Positions 18,214 to 27,925 of a stretch of 64,000 bases of DNA are shown here, piece after piece. Each line of letters starts with the position of its first letter. Positions within the stretch are counted from its first letter, which is position 1. The stretch is from Shewanella salipaludis (lineage in GTDB: Bacteria > Pseudomonadota > Gammaproteobacteria > Enterobacterales > Shewanellaceae). Under the pieces are notes generated by a model. That model saw nothing but the letters and a program-made list of their open reading frames with translations, was not told the DNA's origin and made no database searches. The stretch spans positions 1 to 64,000 of the forward strand of contig NZ_JAAXYH010000009.1 in assembly GCF_012911865.1 (NCBI RefSeq), given 5' to 3'. Both the position numbers and the translations under genes were made by a program.

Positions 18214-19125
18214 ATGCAGTATTTTCCCCTGTTCGTCGACACGACAGAACTCAAGGTATTGGTGGTCGGTGGCGGCGAGGTCGCGAGTCGTAAACTCGAT
18301 TTATTGACGCGCACCCGCGCCGAGATCCGGGTGATTTCCCCCGAGGTCAGCGGGGATATCCTGGCGTATGAGACCAGTGGCCGCATCGGCCTGTGGCGTC
18401 GTGGGGCAACTGAGGCTGATATCCAAGATTGGGATCTGATTTATCTGGCCACGGCCGATGACAGGCTCAACGCCGAGCTGGCTGCGCTGGCCAGGACGCG
18501 CGGGATCTGGGTCAATGTGGTGGATAGCCCGCAGCATTGCCGTTTCATCACCCCATCGATCGTCGATCGCGGCCGCTTGGTGGTGGCCATCAGCACGGCG
18601 GGCGCCGCCCCGGTGTTTGCCCGCGACATTCGCGCCCGGCTGGAAACCTGGCTGCCTCAGTCGTTGGCGCCCCTGTTCGATTTCGTCGCCGCGCGCCGCG
18701 ATGAGGTACAGGCCAGGCTGAGTTCGACCAAGCTGCGCCGCTTGTTCTGGGAGACGTTTTTTAAACTCAATGGCGACAGGTTCGACGCGGCCACCGCCGA
18801 GCATTACCAGGATGCCTTTCTCGACTTAACGCCCGGCGGGGAGATCTTGTTGCTCGATGCCCACACCCGGGTCGACTTATTGCCCCTGGCGGCCATGCCA
18901 CTGCTGCAGCGGTTGGATTGGGTGCTCAGCCCTGGGTCCTTACCCCTCGAACTTACCGAGTTGCTGCGCCGTGATGCCGGTCGCCGCGAGCTGCCCGGCC
19001 TGAGTGAGATCACCCGTCTGTACGAGCAAGGCGGTCGCTTGCTGATCTATGCCGACAGCGACAAGATAGCCCAGCTCGAGGCCCATTTCCCCATGGCGAA
19101 ACACCTGCGTGGCGGCAGCCTGTAA
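18214..19125 (+). CDS. Siroheme synthase, CysG N-terminal (precorrin-2 dehydrogenase/ferrochelatase) type, with vestigial C-terminus
   Basis: Oxidises precorrin-2 with NAD and inserts iron to make siroheme, the cofactor of sulfite and nitrite reductases. Residues 1-110 form the NAD fold with VLVVGGGEVASRKLDLL and NVVDSPQHCRFITPSIVDR. Residues about 115-205 are the dimerisation domain with STAGAAPVFARDIRARLE. Residues about 209-303 are extra compared with short Met8-type enzymes. They resemble the beginning of the CysG methyltransferase domain (GGEILLLDAHTRVD, ELTELLRRDAGR), but the SAM loop GAGPGD is replaced and the domain is less than half length. The methyltransferase step must be done elsewhere. 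Confidence 0.85.
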   Translation: MQYFPLFVDTTELKVLVVGGGEVASRKLDLLTRTRAEIRVISPEVSGDILAYETSGRIGLWRRGATEADIQDWDLIYLATADDRLNAELAALARTRGIWVNVVDSPQHCRFITPSIVDRGRLVVAISTAGAAPVFARDIRARLETWLPQSLAPLFDFVAARRDEVQARLSSTKLRRLFWETFFKLNGDRFDAATAEHYQDAFLDLTPGGEILLLDAHTRVDLLPLAAMPLLQRLDWVLSPGSLPLELTELLRRDAGRRELPGLSEITRLYEQGGRLLIYADSDKIAQLEAHFPMAKHLRGGSL

Positions 19126-19220
19126 CCTGTCTGACTTCGAGTGCTAAATTTGTGACTGGGCCGGGTCTGAGGTAGACTCGGCTCCCTCTTAGGTTTGGGA
19201 ATGTTTGGGCGGGATTTTTT

Positions 19221-19772
19221 ATGGCACTCAAGGCCACAGTTTTTAAAGTCAATCTGCAAATTGCCGACATGGACAGGGGCTACTATCAGGATCATCAGCT
19301 CACCCTGGCACAACACCCTTCGGAAACCGACGGGCGCATGATGATCCGGCTGCTGGCCTTCATCATCAATGCCAGCGAATCGCTGAGCTTCAGCAAGGGC
19401 TTGTGTGTCGATGACGAGCCCGAACTCTGGGATAAAGATCTGTCCGGGGTGATAGATCTTTGGGTGGAGTTTGGCCAGTCCGATGAGAAATGGTTGCGCA
19501 AGGCCTGTGGCCGGGCCAAGCGGGTGCAGTTGTTTGCCTACGGTGGCCGCAGTGTGCCTATCTGGTGGAAACAGCATGAAGCCGTGTTCGAGCGCTACCA
19601 AAACCTCAAGGTGTGGAACATTGACGAAGCCTCGGTCGAGGCGATGCAGGTATTTGTGGCGCGCACCATGGCCTTGCAGGTTTCGATAAGTGAAGGGCAG
19701 ATCTGGCTGTCGGATGCCAGCAACAGCGTGTTGGTGGAGCCGCAGGTGCTCAAAGCCGCAGAGTTTGACTGA
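19221..19772 (+). CDS. yaeQ: YaeQ family protein
   Basis: 183-aa cytoplasmic protein of the YaeQ family, which has a PD-(D/E)XK nuclease-like fold but no established activity. Characteristic stretches are MALKATVFKVNLQIADMDR, HPSETDGRMMIRLLAF, LWDKDLSGVIDLWVEFGQ and QIWLSDASNSVLVEP. Length is normal. It stands 95 bases after the siroheme gene and converges on the protease gene across a shared terminator. Confidence 0.92.
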   Translation: MALKATVFKVNLQIADMDRGYYQDHQLTLAQHPSETDGRMMIRLLAFIINASESLSFSKGLCVDDEPELWDKDLSGVIDLWVEFGQSDEKWLRKACGRAKRVQLFAYGGRSVPIWWKQHEAVFERYQNLKVWNIDEASVEAMQVFVARTMALQVSISEGQIWLSDASNSVLVEPQVLKAAEFD

Positions 19773-19801
19773 CGCCGGCTGGCAGAATCGCGAGAATAAG
19801 A

Positions 19802-19835
19802 AAAGGGCTGCACGGTGTGCAGCCCTTTGGTTTTT
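19802..19835. terminator. Bidirectional terminator between yaeQ and the subtilase gene
   Basis: AAAGGGCTGCAC (19802-19813) and GTGCAGCCCTTT (19817-19828) around a 3-base loop, with T-rich sequence on the exit side of both strands. It serves both convergent genes. Confidence 0.85.
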
Positions 19836-19874
19836 GCCGTCTAGCGGGTCATCAGACCCGGTTGGACTCGGGGA

Positions 19875-22277
19875 TTACTGAAAGCTCAGTTCCCATGAGT
19901 CTATGTAACCTGTGTCCTGGCTGGCACTGTCCACTGCCTTGAGCGACCAGGTGCCGTTCGACTCGACCCCAGTCATATCGGCTGTGAAGGTCTTGTTGAT
20001 GTTGTCGGCACTGCCGCCGCTGTTGCTTTGCAGTGTGACGGCTTGGCCTGTAGGGCTAACCAGGCTCACTTTCAGATCACCTATGTAGGTGTGAACTATG
20101 TTGACAGTGACAGACACAGTACCTGAGTCACCGCTGCGGGTAACGCTGATAGGGCTGGTGATGCCGGTGCTGTTGTTGTCTGGGATGTTGTAGTTGTCTG
20201 TGTTGCTGTAAGTGGCCGGACCGCCGGTGCTGCCACCCGTGCTTGCGCTATAGCTGGCAAGCAGGTTGACATCGCTGAAGGCGGAGAAACCTTTGAGCAT
20301 CACATAGTAGGTGCCGCCCTGAACGTTGGCATCTGCGATTGGGCATGACTCTGTGTTGCCACCCTTGTATGGACGGCAATCGTAGTCGGCCGTGGTTGGC
20401 GCAGTACCGAAGCGCACATACATGTCGGCATCACCCGAGCCACCGGACATGGCGAAGTTCAGCTTGGTGGCACCTTCGGGAACGTCGAAGGTGAAGTTGA
20501 GTTCTTCAGCCTTGGCGCCGGCGAGACCTGACTTGGTGACGCCATTTTCCAGTACGTTGCCGACCACAGGACCCGTAGGACCATCACAAGAGGCATCCAG
20601 ATATTCCTTCGCCGCTACCGCATTGATCAGGCCGTAACCCGTTTGATCGTCACGACCCGCTACGCCCAAATCTTCAGCCGTGGCCTTCAATGCCGAACGC
20701 ACCTGCGCCGCGCTACACTCTGGGTGATAGCTCCAGACCAGTGTCGCTACACCCGAAGCGTGTGGTGTCGCCATCGAAGTACCGTTGTAGTACTCATAGT
20801 TTTCGCCACCCGTGTTCGCCACAGTCGCGGTTTGACCGACTTTGGCACGCAGCGCCAGACCAGTTGCGCGGTCGACCGACATGGAAGGGATAGCTATCTC
20901 GCTGTTGGCATCGACCAGGAAGGGGTTTTGCAAACCAGGCAGGGCCGAGTTACTGAAGACGATGGCCGCGCTGGCTCCGGCATCTTTACAGGCCTTGACC
21001 GAGTTGATTTCCGGGTAGCTTGAACCTTGGTTGCCGACACGCTCGACCAGACAGATCTTGTTGCTCATGTTGCCACAGTTGAAGCTGCTGCCGCTGACGC
21101 TGCATTCTGCCAGGGTAGCAGTGACGCTGGCGTTGACAGGTGCCGGTGCATAGCTGGTGCCCGAGGGTACCAGGCGATTGTGGGGTACTACGCCGTCGTT
21201 GAAGTAAGACTGACCCCCGACATTGATGTCGGCCAGGCGACCCTCACCGCGAGTCACGGTCGAGAGTATGGCTTCACCCGGGGCTGAGATTTCAACTTGG
21301 TTGGTGTACTGGGAGAAGGCCGAGTGATCTTTGTGGTTGTCGACCGAGGCCACCGACATGACGGCATCGTAGGATGCAGGGTAGCTGTGGGTGCTGTTGC
21401 CCGCGTTACCAGCGGCGGCGATCAGCAATACGCCGTTGTTGTAGTGCGCCGCCAGGGCGTTGCGTTCTGTGGTGCTGGAACCGCTGCCACCCAGACTCAT
21501 GGTGACTACGTTCGCGCCGTTGCTGACACAGGCGTCTACCGCACCAACCAGATCAGAGGAGTAACCCCAACCGGCTTCGTTGAACACCTTGATCACATGG
21601 ATGTTGGCATTCTGGTTGGGCATCACCCCGACCACACCGTCACCGTTGGCGATGGCGGCTATGGTGCCGGCGACATGGGTGCCGTGGGCATTGTTATTGC
21701 CGGGCTCATACCAGTTACCCGTGCCCGAGTTATTGGTGCCTGTGACATTGTTGCCACTGAGTTCGCTGTGACTGCGATCATAGCCAGAGTCTATGATACA
21801 TATGGTTCTGTTGCCTGCCTGGGCGTCGCTCAACATGGTCGCACCGACGAAGGTCTGGCCCCAAGGGGTGGTTTCGCTCAACAGCTGACGTGGCATGTCT
21901 TCTTCGACATATTCCACATCGCTCTGGGCGCGTAACGCCTCTATGCTGGCGGCATCGAGCTTGGCGGTATAGCTGTTGCTGCGACCCAGGCGTTTCATCT
22001 CCTTGGCCTTAACCTTGTTCAGGGCTCTGTGCTGGGCTGAAATTTCATCGGACTGGGGCTGATAGGCCATGGAGTTGATGTTTGCCGCTGCACTGGCGAC
22101 CGAGGCCGCCTGGGCATTCTTGAACTTGACTATGTAGCGCTTCGGCAGCGGTGAATGTTGTGCCAGTTGGTTTTGTGCCTGGTGCAGGCCTTGAGGGGCT
22201 GCGGTGACAGCGGCCGAAATGGCCAGCGCCAGAGTGGACAGACTGAGCGCTATGCTGGTTGATTTTCTCATTGTCAT
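19875..22277 (-). CDS. Secreted S8 (subtilisin-like) serine protease with PA, PPC and P/Homo B domains
   Basis: Extracellular protease, 800 aa. A Sec signal peptide (residues 1-27, ending SAAVTAAPQG) is followed by an I9-type propeptide (RYIVKFKN to about 110) and the catalytic domain. Triad: Asp163 (CIIDSGYD), His201 (NNAHGTHVAGT) and Ser501 (NGTSMATPHASG). The wide gap between His and Ser is filled by a protease-associated insert (about 345-480). After it come a pre-peptidase C-terminal domain (about 570-680) and a P/Homo B domain (SPISVTRSGDSGTVSVTVNI to the end, DTGYIDSWELSFQ). The ATG at 22277 has GGAAGG at good distance. A nutrient-scavenging or matrix-cleaving role is likely. Confidence 0.93.
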   Translation of the reverse strand: MTMRKSTSIALSLSTLALAISAAVTAAPQGLHQAQNQLAQHSPLPKRYIVKFKNAQAASVASAAANINSMAYQPQSDEISAQHRALNKVKAKEMKRLGRSNSYTAKLDAASIEALRAQSDVEYVEEDMPRQLLSETTPWGQTFVGATMLSDAQAGNRTICIIDSGYDRSHSELSGNNVTGTNNSGTGNWYEPGNNNAHGTHVAGTIAAIANGDGVVGVMPNQNANIHVIKVFNEAGWGYSSDLVGAVDACVSNGANVVTMSLGGSGSSTTERNALAAHYNNGVLLIAAAGNAGNSTHSYPASYDAVMSVASVDNHKDHSAFSQYTNQVEISAPGEAILSTVTRGEGRLADINVGGQSYFNDGVVPHNRLVPSGTSYAPAPVNASVTATLAECSVSGSSFNCGNMSNKICLVERVGNQGSSYPEINSVKACKDAGASAAIVFSNSALPGLQNPFLVDANSEIAIPSMSVDRATGLALRAKVGQTATVANTGGENYEYYNGTSMATPHASGVATLVWSYHPECSAAQVRSALKATAEDLGVAGRDDQTGYGLINAVAAKEYLDASCDGPTGPVVGNVLENGVTKSGLAGAKAEELNFTFDVPEGATKLNFAMSGGSGDADMYVRFGTAPTTADYDCRPYKGGNTESCPIADANVQGGTYYVMLKGFSAFSDVNLLASYSASTGGSTGGPATYSNTDNYNIPDNNSTGITSPISVTRSGDSGTVSVTVNIVHTYIGDLKVSLVSPTGQAVTLQSNSGGSADNINKTFTADMTGVESNGTWSLKAVDSASQDTGYIDSWELSFQ

Positions 22278-22836
22278 ACTTGCCTTCCATGTTACAGATC
22301 AGAATAAATCATTATTATTTGAAGTTTTGCCGAGTCACCATACCGTCCGGCGAGGTGACTCAGGGGAGTGAACTTAGCGCTAGCTGTTACTTATGTAAAC
22401 CATTTGTTAACGGGATGCTGTTTGGTATTGATTGCTAAAGCTTTTGTTAATTTAGAATAAATATTCGAATTTACGCCTGGCATTGCGATGTTTCAGTTTT
22501 CGAAATGAATAGTTATTCATATCGCCATTATTGCGGGAGCGGACGCTGCAGTGACTGTACCATGGCGACTCGGTGATGATTTCGAAGCTAGTTGTTTGAT
22601 AATATTACAAATTTAAACCACTTATTCCTATTTCGAATTTCTTATGCTACTTGGTTATTTGTTGTTGTTTTTATTCAGATTTATTCAGGATTTGTTCAGC
22701 TTTATCCACATGGGCGGGGGATAGGCCGGAGTGAGGCGCCATGGGACTTGGGGGATGAGCCACAGCCAAACGCCCGGGTTTGGCGATGGCGGTTTTTGCT
22801 GCGGATGTTAGCCAGTTGTCACCGAGGTTGCGCGCA
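22278..22836. other. Intergenic region upstream of the subtilase gene
   Basis: About 560 bases, AT-rich between 22280 and 22700, without a gene I can support. It should contain the promoter of the leftward protease. A rightward open frame of 82 codons (22592-22840) has no ribosome site or family resemblance and I do not call it. Confidence 0.5.
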
Positions 22837-22866
22837 ATAAAAAAGCGCCGACGGCGCTTCTTATTT
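22837..22866 (-). terminator. Terminator of the RND/rhodanese operon
   Basis: AAGCGCCG/CGGCGCTT (22843-22850 and 22852-22859). Read leftward it runs into TTTTTTATTG. It lies 66 bases after the rhodanese stop codon. Confidence 0.85.
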
Positions 22867-22931
22867 AGAATGTAACGATATTCAGAATGTCGCATTTGGG
22901 GGGGGCCGGGCGTTATGCCCGGCGGTCAAGA

Positions 22932-23336
22932 TCAAGGCTTCTCGGATGTGGCGGCATGCTGCGACAGGCCTTCGAAGCCGCCACCATTATAGGTCTGGGT
23001 ATAGCCTGCCGCTATGAGTGCCTCCTGGGCCTTGCCACTGCGTCTGCCGCTGCGGCAATAGAGGACTATCGGCGTATCCTTGGGGATGTTGCGAGCGGCA
23101 AACTCTTCGGCAACCTGCTGGAAGGGGATGTTAACCGCTTGCGGCAGATGCCCCTGGGAAAATTCTTCCGCGGTGCGCACATCCAGTACCATGGCGCCGG
23201 CATGGATTTTCTCCCAGGCGAGCTGGGGATCTTTCTCTGCTGCCAGGAGTGTCGGCGAGGCCGTCAGCAGCAAGCCCAGCAACAGCAGCTTGAACGCGGC
23301 CAGGGTACGATTAACAGCGAGTTTGAGATGGGACAT
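22932..23336 (-). CDS. Exported (periplasmic) rhodanese, PspE-like
   Basis: 134 aa with an N-terminal signal peptide (KLLLLGLLLTASPTLLAAEK) and one rhodanese domain. MVLDVRTAEEFSQGHLPQAVNIP is present and the active loop VLYCRSGRRSGKAQ carries the catalytic cysteine. The frame is open to an ATG at 23351 that overlaps the stop of the preceding gene (ATGA). The ATG at 23336 has AAGGA seven bases before it and gives a cleaner signal peptide, so I prefer it. Last gene of a leftward operon with a DUF2892 protein, an RND pump and its adaptor. A role in handling thiosulfate or persulfide in the periplasm is inferred. Confidence 0.88.
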   Translation of the reverse strand: MSHLKLAVNRTLAAFKLLLLGLLLTASPTLLAAEKDPQLAWEKIHAGAMVLDVRTAEEFSQGHLPQAVNIPFQQVAEEFAARNIPKDTPIVLYCRSGRRSGKAQEALIAAGYTQTYNGGGFEGLSQHAATSEKP

Positions 23337-23347
23337 GGGATATTCCT

Positions 23348-23572
23348 TCATAGAGATGTAGATGACATTTTTGCCAGTTCTGCTTCTGACTTTATCCCGA
23401 ATTTACGCATTAGCATAGCCGCAGGACAAAAACCGCTGAAGGCACTCTGGAACAGGTTGGCGCCGACGAAGGCGGTAAACCAGATGAAGTTGGGGTGCAC
23501 CCAGACTGTCAGTGCCAGTGATACCAATACCATAAAGCCGGCGAAGGCCATGACGCAACGTTCTAATGACAT
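23348..23572 (-). CDS. DUF2892 (YgaP-like) inner-membrane protein
   Basis: 74-aa protein with two predicted membrane helices (FAGFMVLVSLALTVWVH and WFTAFVGANLFQSAFSGFC), followed by a short cytoplasmic end. This matches the DUF2892 domain that in E. coli YgaP is fused to a rhodanese. Here the rhodanese is the next gene, whose frame overlaps by four bases, so the pair is a split version of that arrangement, although the rhodanese is exported. AAGGAG stands before the ATG. The conserved CPAAML segment includes a cysteine. Confidence 0.87.
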   Translation of the reverse strand: MSLERCVMAFAGFMVLVSLALTVWVHPNFIWFTAFVGANLFQSAFSGFCPAAMLMRKFGIKSEAELAKMSSTSL

Positions 23573-23633
23573 GTGAAAGCTCCTTACTGCCTGACATCCA
23601 GGCTAACTTGGGTTAATGGGCAGGCCGGCCACA

Positions 23634-26600
23634 TCAGCTCGGCTCCGCGGTGGATTTATGGCGCATCAGGCTGAAATAGAGCACGGGGATCACTATCAGG
23701 GTCAGCAGGGTCGAGATCAATATGCCGAAGATGAGACTGATGGCCAGGCCGTTGAAGATGGGATCGTCCAGAATGAACAGGGAGCCTATCATGGCGGCCA
23801 GGGCGGTGAGCATTATGGGTTTGGCCCGCACGGCCCCCGAGTGGATCACAGCTTGCTCCAGGCTCACCCCGGCGGCCAGTTGCCGGTTGATGAAATCGAC
23901 CAGCAAGATGGAGTTACGCACTATGATGCCGGCCAGGGCTATCATGCCTATCATGGAGGTGGCGGTGAACTGCGCCCCCAGCAGCGCATGCCCGGGGAGC
24001 ACGCCTATGATGGTCAGGGGAATGGGGGCCATGATGATCAAAGGCACCAGATAGGAGCGGAATTGTCCCACCAGCAGGAAATAGATGGCCAACATGCCGA
24101 CGCCATAGGCTATTCCCATGTCGCGGAAGGTTTCATAGGTGATCTTCCACTCCCCATCCCAATGCACTGCGATGGCATCGAGCCCTTTGGGGGCATGGAT
24201 GTAATATTGCTCGAACCCGGGTCCGGTCGCCGAGTCCAGCTCCGCCGCAACGGCAAACATGCCATAGAGGGGACTGTCCGTCGGCCCGGCCATGTCGGCC
24301 ACGACCATCACCATGGGCTGTTGATCCTTGTGAATGATGGGGGCATCTATCTTGCCCTTATGAATGGACACCAGGTCGGCAACGGCGATCTGTTGCCCCT
24401 GATTGCCCGGCAAGGTCAGTGCCAGCACTTGTTGCAGCTCGACCTTGGTGCCTTCCTGCAATGTCAGGCGGATGGGAACCGGTTGTTTCTGTTGCGGCAG
24501 ATGCAGGTAGCCGACATCGGCGCCGCCAACCGAAGTGCTGATGAGTTCGACCAGGCTGGCATAGGAGACCCCCAGCAGGCTGGCCTTGCTCCTGTCTATG
24601 CTGATGCGCCATTGCTGCTGTTCGGCGGGCAGGAAGATGTCTATGTCGACCAGATCCTGGGTCCGGCGGAATAGGGCCTCCAGTTGATGGGCCGCCTGTT
24701 CCCGGCCGGCGGCGCTGGGGCCATAGACCTCGGCCAGGATCGGCGACCAGACAGGAGGGCCGGGCGGCACTTCGACCACCTTGACGTTGGCGTCATAGGG
24801 TTCGGCCAGGCGCTGCAATTCGGCGCGCACCGCCAGCGCTATCTCATGGCTGTCTCTGTCCCTGTGATGCCTGTCGACCAGGTTGACCTGGATATCGCCC
24901 AGTTCGAAACTGTTGCGCAGGAAGTAATGCCGCACCAGGCCGTTGAAGTTCATCGGCGCATGGGTCCCGGCATAGAGTTGCAGTTGCTCTACCTCATCGA
25001 CAGTCATCAGATACCGGCCCAGTTGCTGCAACAGTCGCTGGGTTTGCTCGACCGGGGTTCCTTCTGGCATATCCACCATGACCTGAAATTCAGATTTATT
25101 GTCGAAGGGCAGCATCTTGAGCACCACGAGTTTCCCCAGCGGCAAGGCCAGTGAGACGGTGATCAATGCCATGACGCCCAGGGCCAGCATGACTCTGCTG
25201 CGCCGGGCTGCGGCGCCCTGGAGGAAGGGGCCGAGCAAACGCCGGAATAGCCGCGCCATGAAAGACACGTCCCCTGGGGTATGTGCCGTCATGGCATGGG
25301 GACGCAGCCATTTGCGGCTCAGCCAGGGGCTGATCACGAAGGCGACGGCCAGAGAAATCAGCATCCCCATGCTGGCGTTGATGGGGATGGGGCTCATGTA
25401 GGGACCCATGAGGCCGGACACGAAGGCCATGGGCAGCAGGGCGGCGATCACCGTCAGGGTCGCGAGTATGGTGGGGCCGCCTACCTCATCGACGGCGGCC
25501 GGTATGAGCTCGGTCAGGGATTTCTTGCCCATGGCCTGGTGCCTGTGAATGTTCTCCACCACCACTATGGCGTCGTCGACCAGAATGCCTATGGAGAAGA
25601 TGAGGGCGAACAGGGATACCCGGTTGAGGGTAAAGCCCCAGACCCAGGAGGCGAAGAGAGTGGCGGCCAGGGTGATGATGATGGCAATGCCGACCACCAG
25701 CGCCTCACGGGCCCCCATGGTCAGCAACACCAGCAGCACCACGGCAGCTGTGGCAAATATCAGCTTCAAGATCAGGGTGTTGGATTTGTCTGCCGCGGTA
25801 ATGCCATAGTTGCGTGATACCGTGATCTGCACATTGGCGGGAATGAGCCGGTTGCCAACCTCAGCCACCCGTGCCAACACCTGCTTGGCAACGTCGACGG
25901 CGTTCTTGCCCTGTTGCTTGGCGATGGCGATGGTCACAGCAGGGTAACTGCCCTGGCGGTTTTGATGCCAAACCCCTTGGCTGGGGATGTCACTCTTGAG
26001 GCTGATGTCGGCGATGTCACTCAAATACACGGGCGCTGCGCGATTATCCGGGCCGGGATAGAGACCGACAACCAGGTTGTTCACATCGTCCGGCGTCTGC
26101 AGGAATTGCCCTGCCTGCACCTTGATTTCCTGGTTGTCCTGCACCAGCGACACAGGCATGCCGACGCTATTATTGTCTGCCAGACGCTGTTTCAGCTGAG
26201 CGTAGTTGAGTCCATAGGCCGTCAGCTTTACCGGATCCAGGCGCAGGTTCAGCACCAGTTCATGGGCTCCCAGGGTGGTGATTTCCTTGGTGCCGGGAAT
26301 GCGTTTCAACTCTGTTTCCAGGCCCGAGGCGACCCGGGTCAGGTGTTCGGCCGTGACCTTGGGGTCCTGCGACCAGAGGGTCAGGCCGACGATGGGCACA
26401 TCTTCTATGCCCCTGGGTTTGATCTGGGGCTCACCGACGCCGGCCGCCAGCGGCAGCCTGTCCATGTTGGAATAGAGCTGGTTATACAGCCGGACTATGG
26501 CGTCGTTACGGCCGACGCCCACCTCGAAGACGACGATGAGCAGGACACCGCCTGGTTGGGAGAAGGAATATAAGGTGTCTATGCCGTCGATTTCAGAGAT

Positions 26601-26846
26601 CAGCTGCTCCGCCGGGCGGGTGACCAGGTTTTCGACCTCGGTCGGCGCCGCGCCCGTGAAGGGAATATAGACATCGGCGAAGGTGACATCTATCTGTGGC
26701 TCTTCTTCCTTGGGGGTGATCACCAGGGAAAACAGCCCTAACAACAATGCCAGCAATGCCAGCAGCGGCGTGAGGGCGCTGGTCTGGCAGGCGGCGGCAA
26801 TCCTGCCGGATATGCCAAGAGAAGCGGATGTTGGCGTCTGATTCAT
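23634..26846 (-). CDS. RND efflux pump, inner-membrane subunit (AcrB/HAE superfamily)
   Basis: 1070-aa proton-driven transporter. Standard RND layout: a first membrane helix (LLALLALLLGLFSLVI), a large periplasmic loop, helices 2-6 with FSIGILVDDAIVVVENIHRH, a second large loop, and final helices with IGMIALAGIIVRNSILLVDF. The N-terminal motif VYIPFTGAAPTEVENLVTRP is typical of a widespread subgroup of uncertain substrate. No tripartite outer-membrane partner gene is nearby, so TolC is presumably borrowed. It follows the adaptor gene by 29 bases and precedes DUF2892 by 61 bases. What it exports is not evident; the rhodanese neighbour suggests sulfur or thiol compounds, but this is inference. 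Confidence 0.92.
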   Translation of the reverse strand: MNQTPTSASLGISGRIAAACQTSALTPLLALLALLLGLFSLVITPKEEEPQIDVTFADVYIPFTGAAPTEVENLVTRPAEQLISEIDGIDTLYSFSQPGGVLLIVVFEVGVGRNDAIVRLYNQLYSNMDRLPLAAGVGEPQIKPRGIEDVPIVGLTLWSQDPKVTAEHLTRVASGLETELKRIPGTKEITTLGAHELVLNLRLDPVKLTAYGLNYAQLKQRLADNNSVGMPVSLVQDNQEIKVQAGQFLQTPDDVNNLVVGLYPGPDNRAAPVYLSDIADISLKSDIPSQGVWHQNRQGSYPAVTIAIAKQQGKNAVDVAKQVLARVAEVGNRLIPANVQITVSRNYGITAADKSNTLILKLIFATAAVVLLVLLTMGAREALVVGIAIIITLAATLFASWVWGFTLNRVSLFALIFSIGILVDDAIVVVENIHRHQAMGKKSLTELIPAAVDEVGGPTILATLTVIAALLPMAFVSGLMGPYMSPIPINASMGMLISLAVAFVISPWLSRKWLRPHAMTAHTPGDVSFMARLFRRLLGPFLQGAAARRSRVMLALGVMALITVSLALPLGKLVVLKMLPFDNKSEFQVMVDMPEGTPVEQTQRLLQQLGRYLMTVDEVEQLQLYAGTHAPMNFNGLVRHYFLRNSFELGDIQVNLVDRHHRDRDSHEIALAVRAELQRLAEPYDANVKVVEVPPGPPVWSPILAEVYGPSAAGREQAAHQLEALFRRTQDLVDIDIFLPAEQQQWRISIDRSKASLLGVSYASLVELISTSVGGADVGYLHLPQQKQPVPIRLTLQEGTKVELQQVLALTLPGNQGQQIAVADLVSIHKGKIDAPIIHKDQQPMVMVVADMAGPTDSPLYGMFAVAAELDSATGPGFEQYYIHAPKGLDAIAVHWDGEWKITYETFRDMGIAYGVGMLAIYFLLVGQFRSYLVPLIIMAPIPLTIIGVLPGHALLGAQFTATSMIGMIALAGIIVRNSILLVDFINRQLAAGVSLEQAVIHSGAVRAKPIMLTALAAMIGSLFILDDPIFNGLAISLIFGILISTLLTLIVIPVLYFSLMRHKSTAEPS

Positions 26847-26875
26847 GGATGACCTCTGAATGTGCCTGCCGGCGG

Positions 26876-27913
26876 TTAGTCTTGTGTCTTGGCCGGGTGT
26901 GTGTTGGCCAACACCCGCGAGGCATGGACGGCGATGACGTCACCTGGATTGAGGCCGGCGAGTATTTCCACTTCATCACCGTTCACCTGGCCCGGGCGCA
27001 CCTGAACCAGCTCGAAGTCATCGCCCCGTTTCAGGTAAACGCCACTGAGTTCATAGTGACTGAGCAAGGCGCTCGTCGGTATGCTGATGCCCTGGGTCTG
27101 GGCTATGACGAAGGCCAGCTTGGCCCAAGCTCCCGGCGTGAGCCCTGGCTCATTCTCAGGCAATGGCATGCGCAGCCGATAACTGTGGCTGAGGGGATCG
27201 GCGAAGCTGAATAGCCTGGATTCGCTCGAGGCGTATTGACGGCCATCGGCCAGGGTCAGCCTCACTTCTGCCGCCTGCTTGAGTGCCGTGGCGTAGCGTT
27301 GGGGTACCTGGGCCACGGCCCGCATCTTAGCGGGCGAATAGCCTGCCATCAGAGGTTGTCCGGGAGCGACTGTCTCACCCAATTGGACAAATCTCTGGCT
27401 GACGATACCGCCGAAGGGCGCGGAAACTATGGTGTATTTCAATGATTCTGTGGCCTTGACGACTCTGGCCTTGGCCACACTGACGGCCTGGGTGGCGGAT
27501 TTGGCCTTGGCGGTGGCTTCATCCATGGTGCCGCGGGAGATGGCCCCCTGGGGGAATAGCGCCTTGTAGCGTTGGTATTGGGCCTGCAGTTCCTGATCCT
27601 GAGCCAAGGCCGCGGCATAATCTGCTTCGGCGCTGGCCAGCTCGGCGCCTTGCTCCTTGCTGGTGATTTCCAGCAGCGCGGCGCCGGCGGGAACCTGGTC
27701 GTCGACATCATAGTTGAGCCTGATGATGCGCCCCGAGGTTTGTGCCGAGACGGTGGCGGCATTGACAGGTTCCAGAATGGCATCCAGCGTCAGCCAGCGC
27801 GACCTCGTCTCGGATGTCAGTGTGAGGGTTTCCAGCTGGGCAGCGGCATGAGCCTGGGACCAGAGGATGGACAGCAGGCTGATTAACACTGAGAGTGAGG
27901 CGGTGGTACGCAT
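26876..27913 (-). CDS. RND periplasmic adaptor (membrane fusion protein)
   Basis: 345-aa HlyD/AcrA-type adaptor joining the RND pump to an outer-membrane channel. A signal peptide (SVLISLLSILWSQAHAAAQ) leads to the lipoyl/barrel-sandwich motif VSAQTSGRIIRLNYDVDDQVPAGAAL, an alpha-hairpin rich in Ala and Gln (about 90-150), the second lipoyl half APFGGIVSQRFVQLGETV and the beta-barrel. There is no lipobox cysteine. First gene of the operon; the promoter with repeated AATCTAAT motifs lies directly upstream. Confidence 0.9.
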   Translation of the reverse strand: MRTTASLSVLISLLSILWSQAHAAAQLETLTLTSETRSRWLTLDAILEPVNAATVSAQTSGRIIRLNYDVDDQVPAGAALLEITSKEQGAELASAEADYAAALAQDQELQAQYQRYKALFPQGAISRGTMDEATAKAKSATQAVSVAKARVVKATESLKYTIVSAPFGGIVSQRFVQLGETVAPGQPLMAGYSPAKMRAVAQVPQRYATALKQAAEVRLTLADGRQYASSESRLFSFADPLSHSYRLRMPLPENEPGLTPGAWAKLAFVIAQTQGISIPTSALLSHYELSGVYLKRGDDFELVQVRPGQVNGDEVEILAGLNPGDVIAVHASRVLANTHPAKTQD

Positions 27914-27925
27914 AGCACTATCCCC

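Noticed and set aside
22592..22840. 82-codon frame upstream of the subtilase gene
   Set aside because: No ribosome site, no recognisable domain, and it runs into the terminator of the neighbouring operon.
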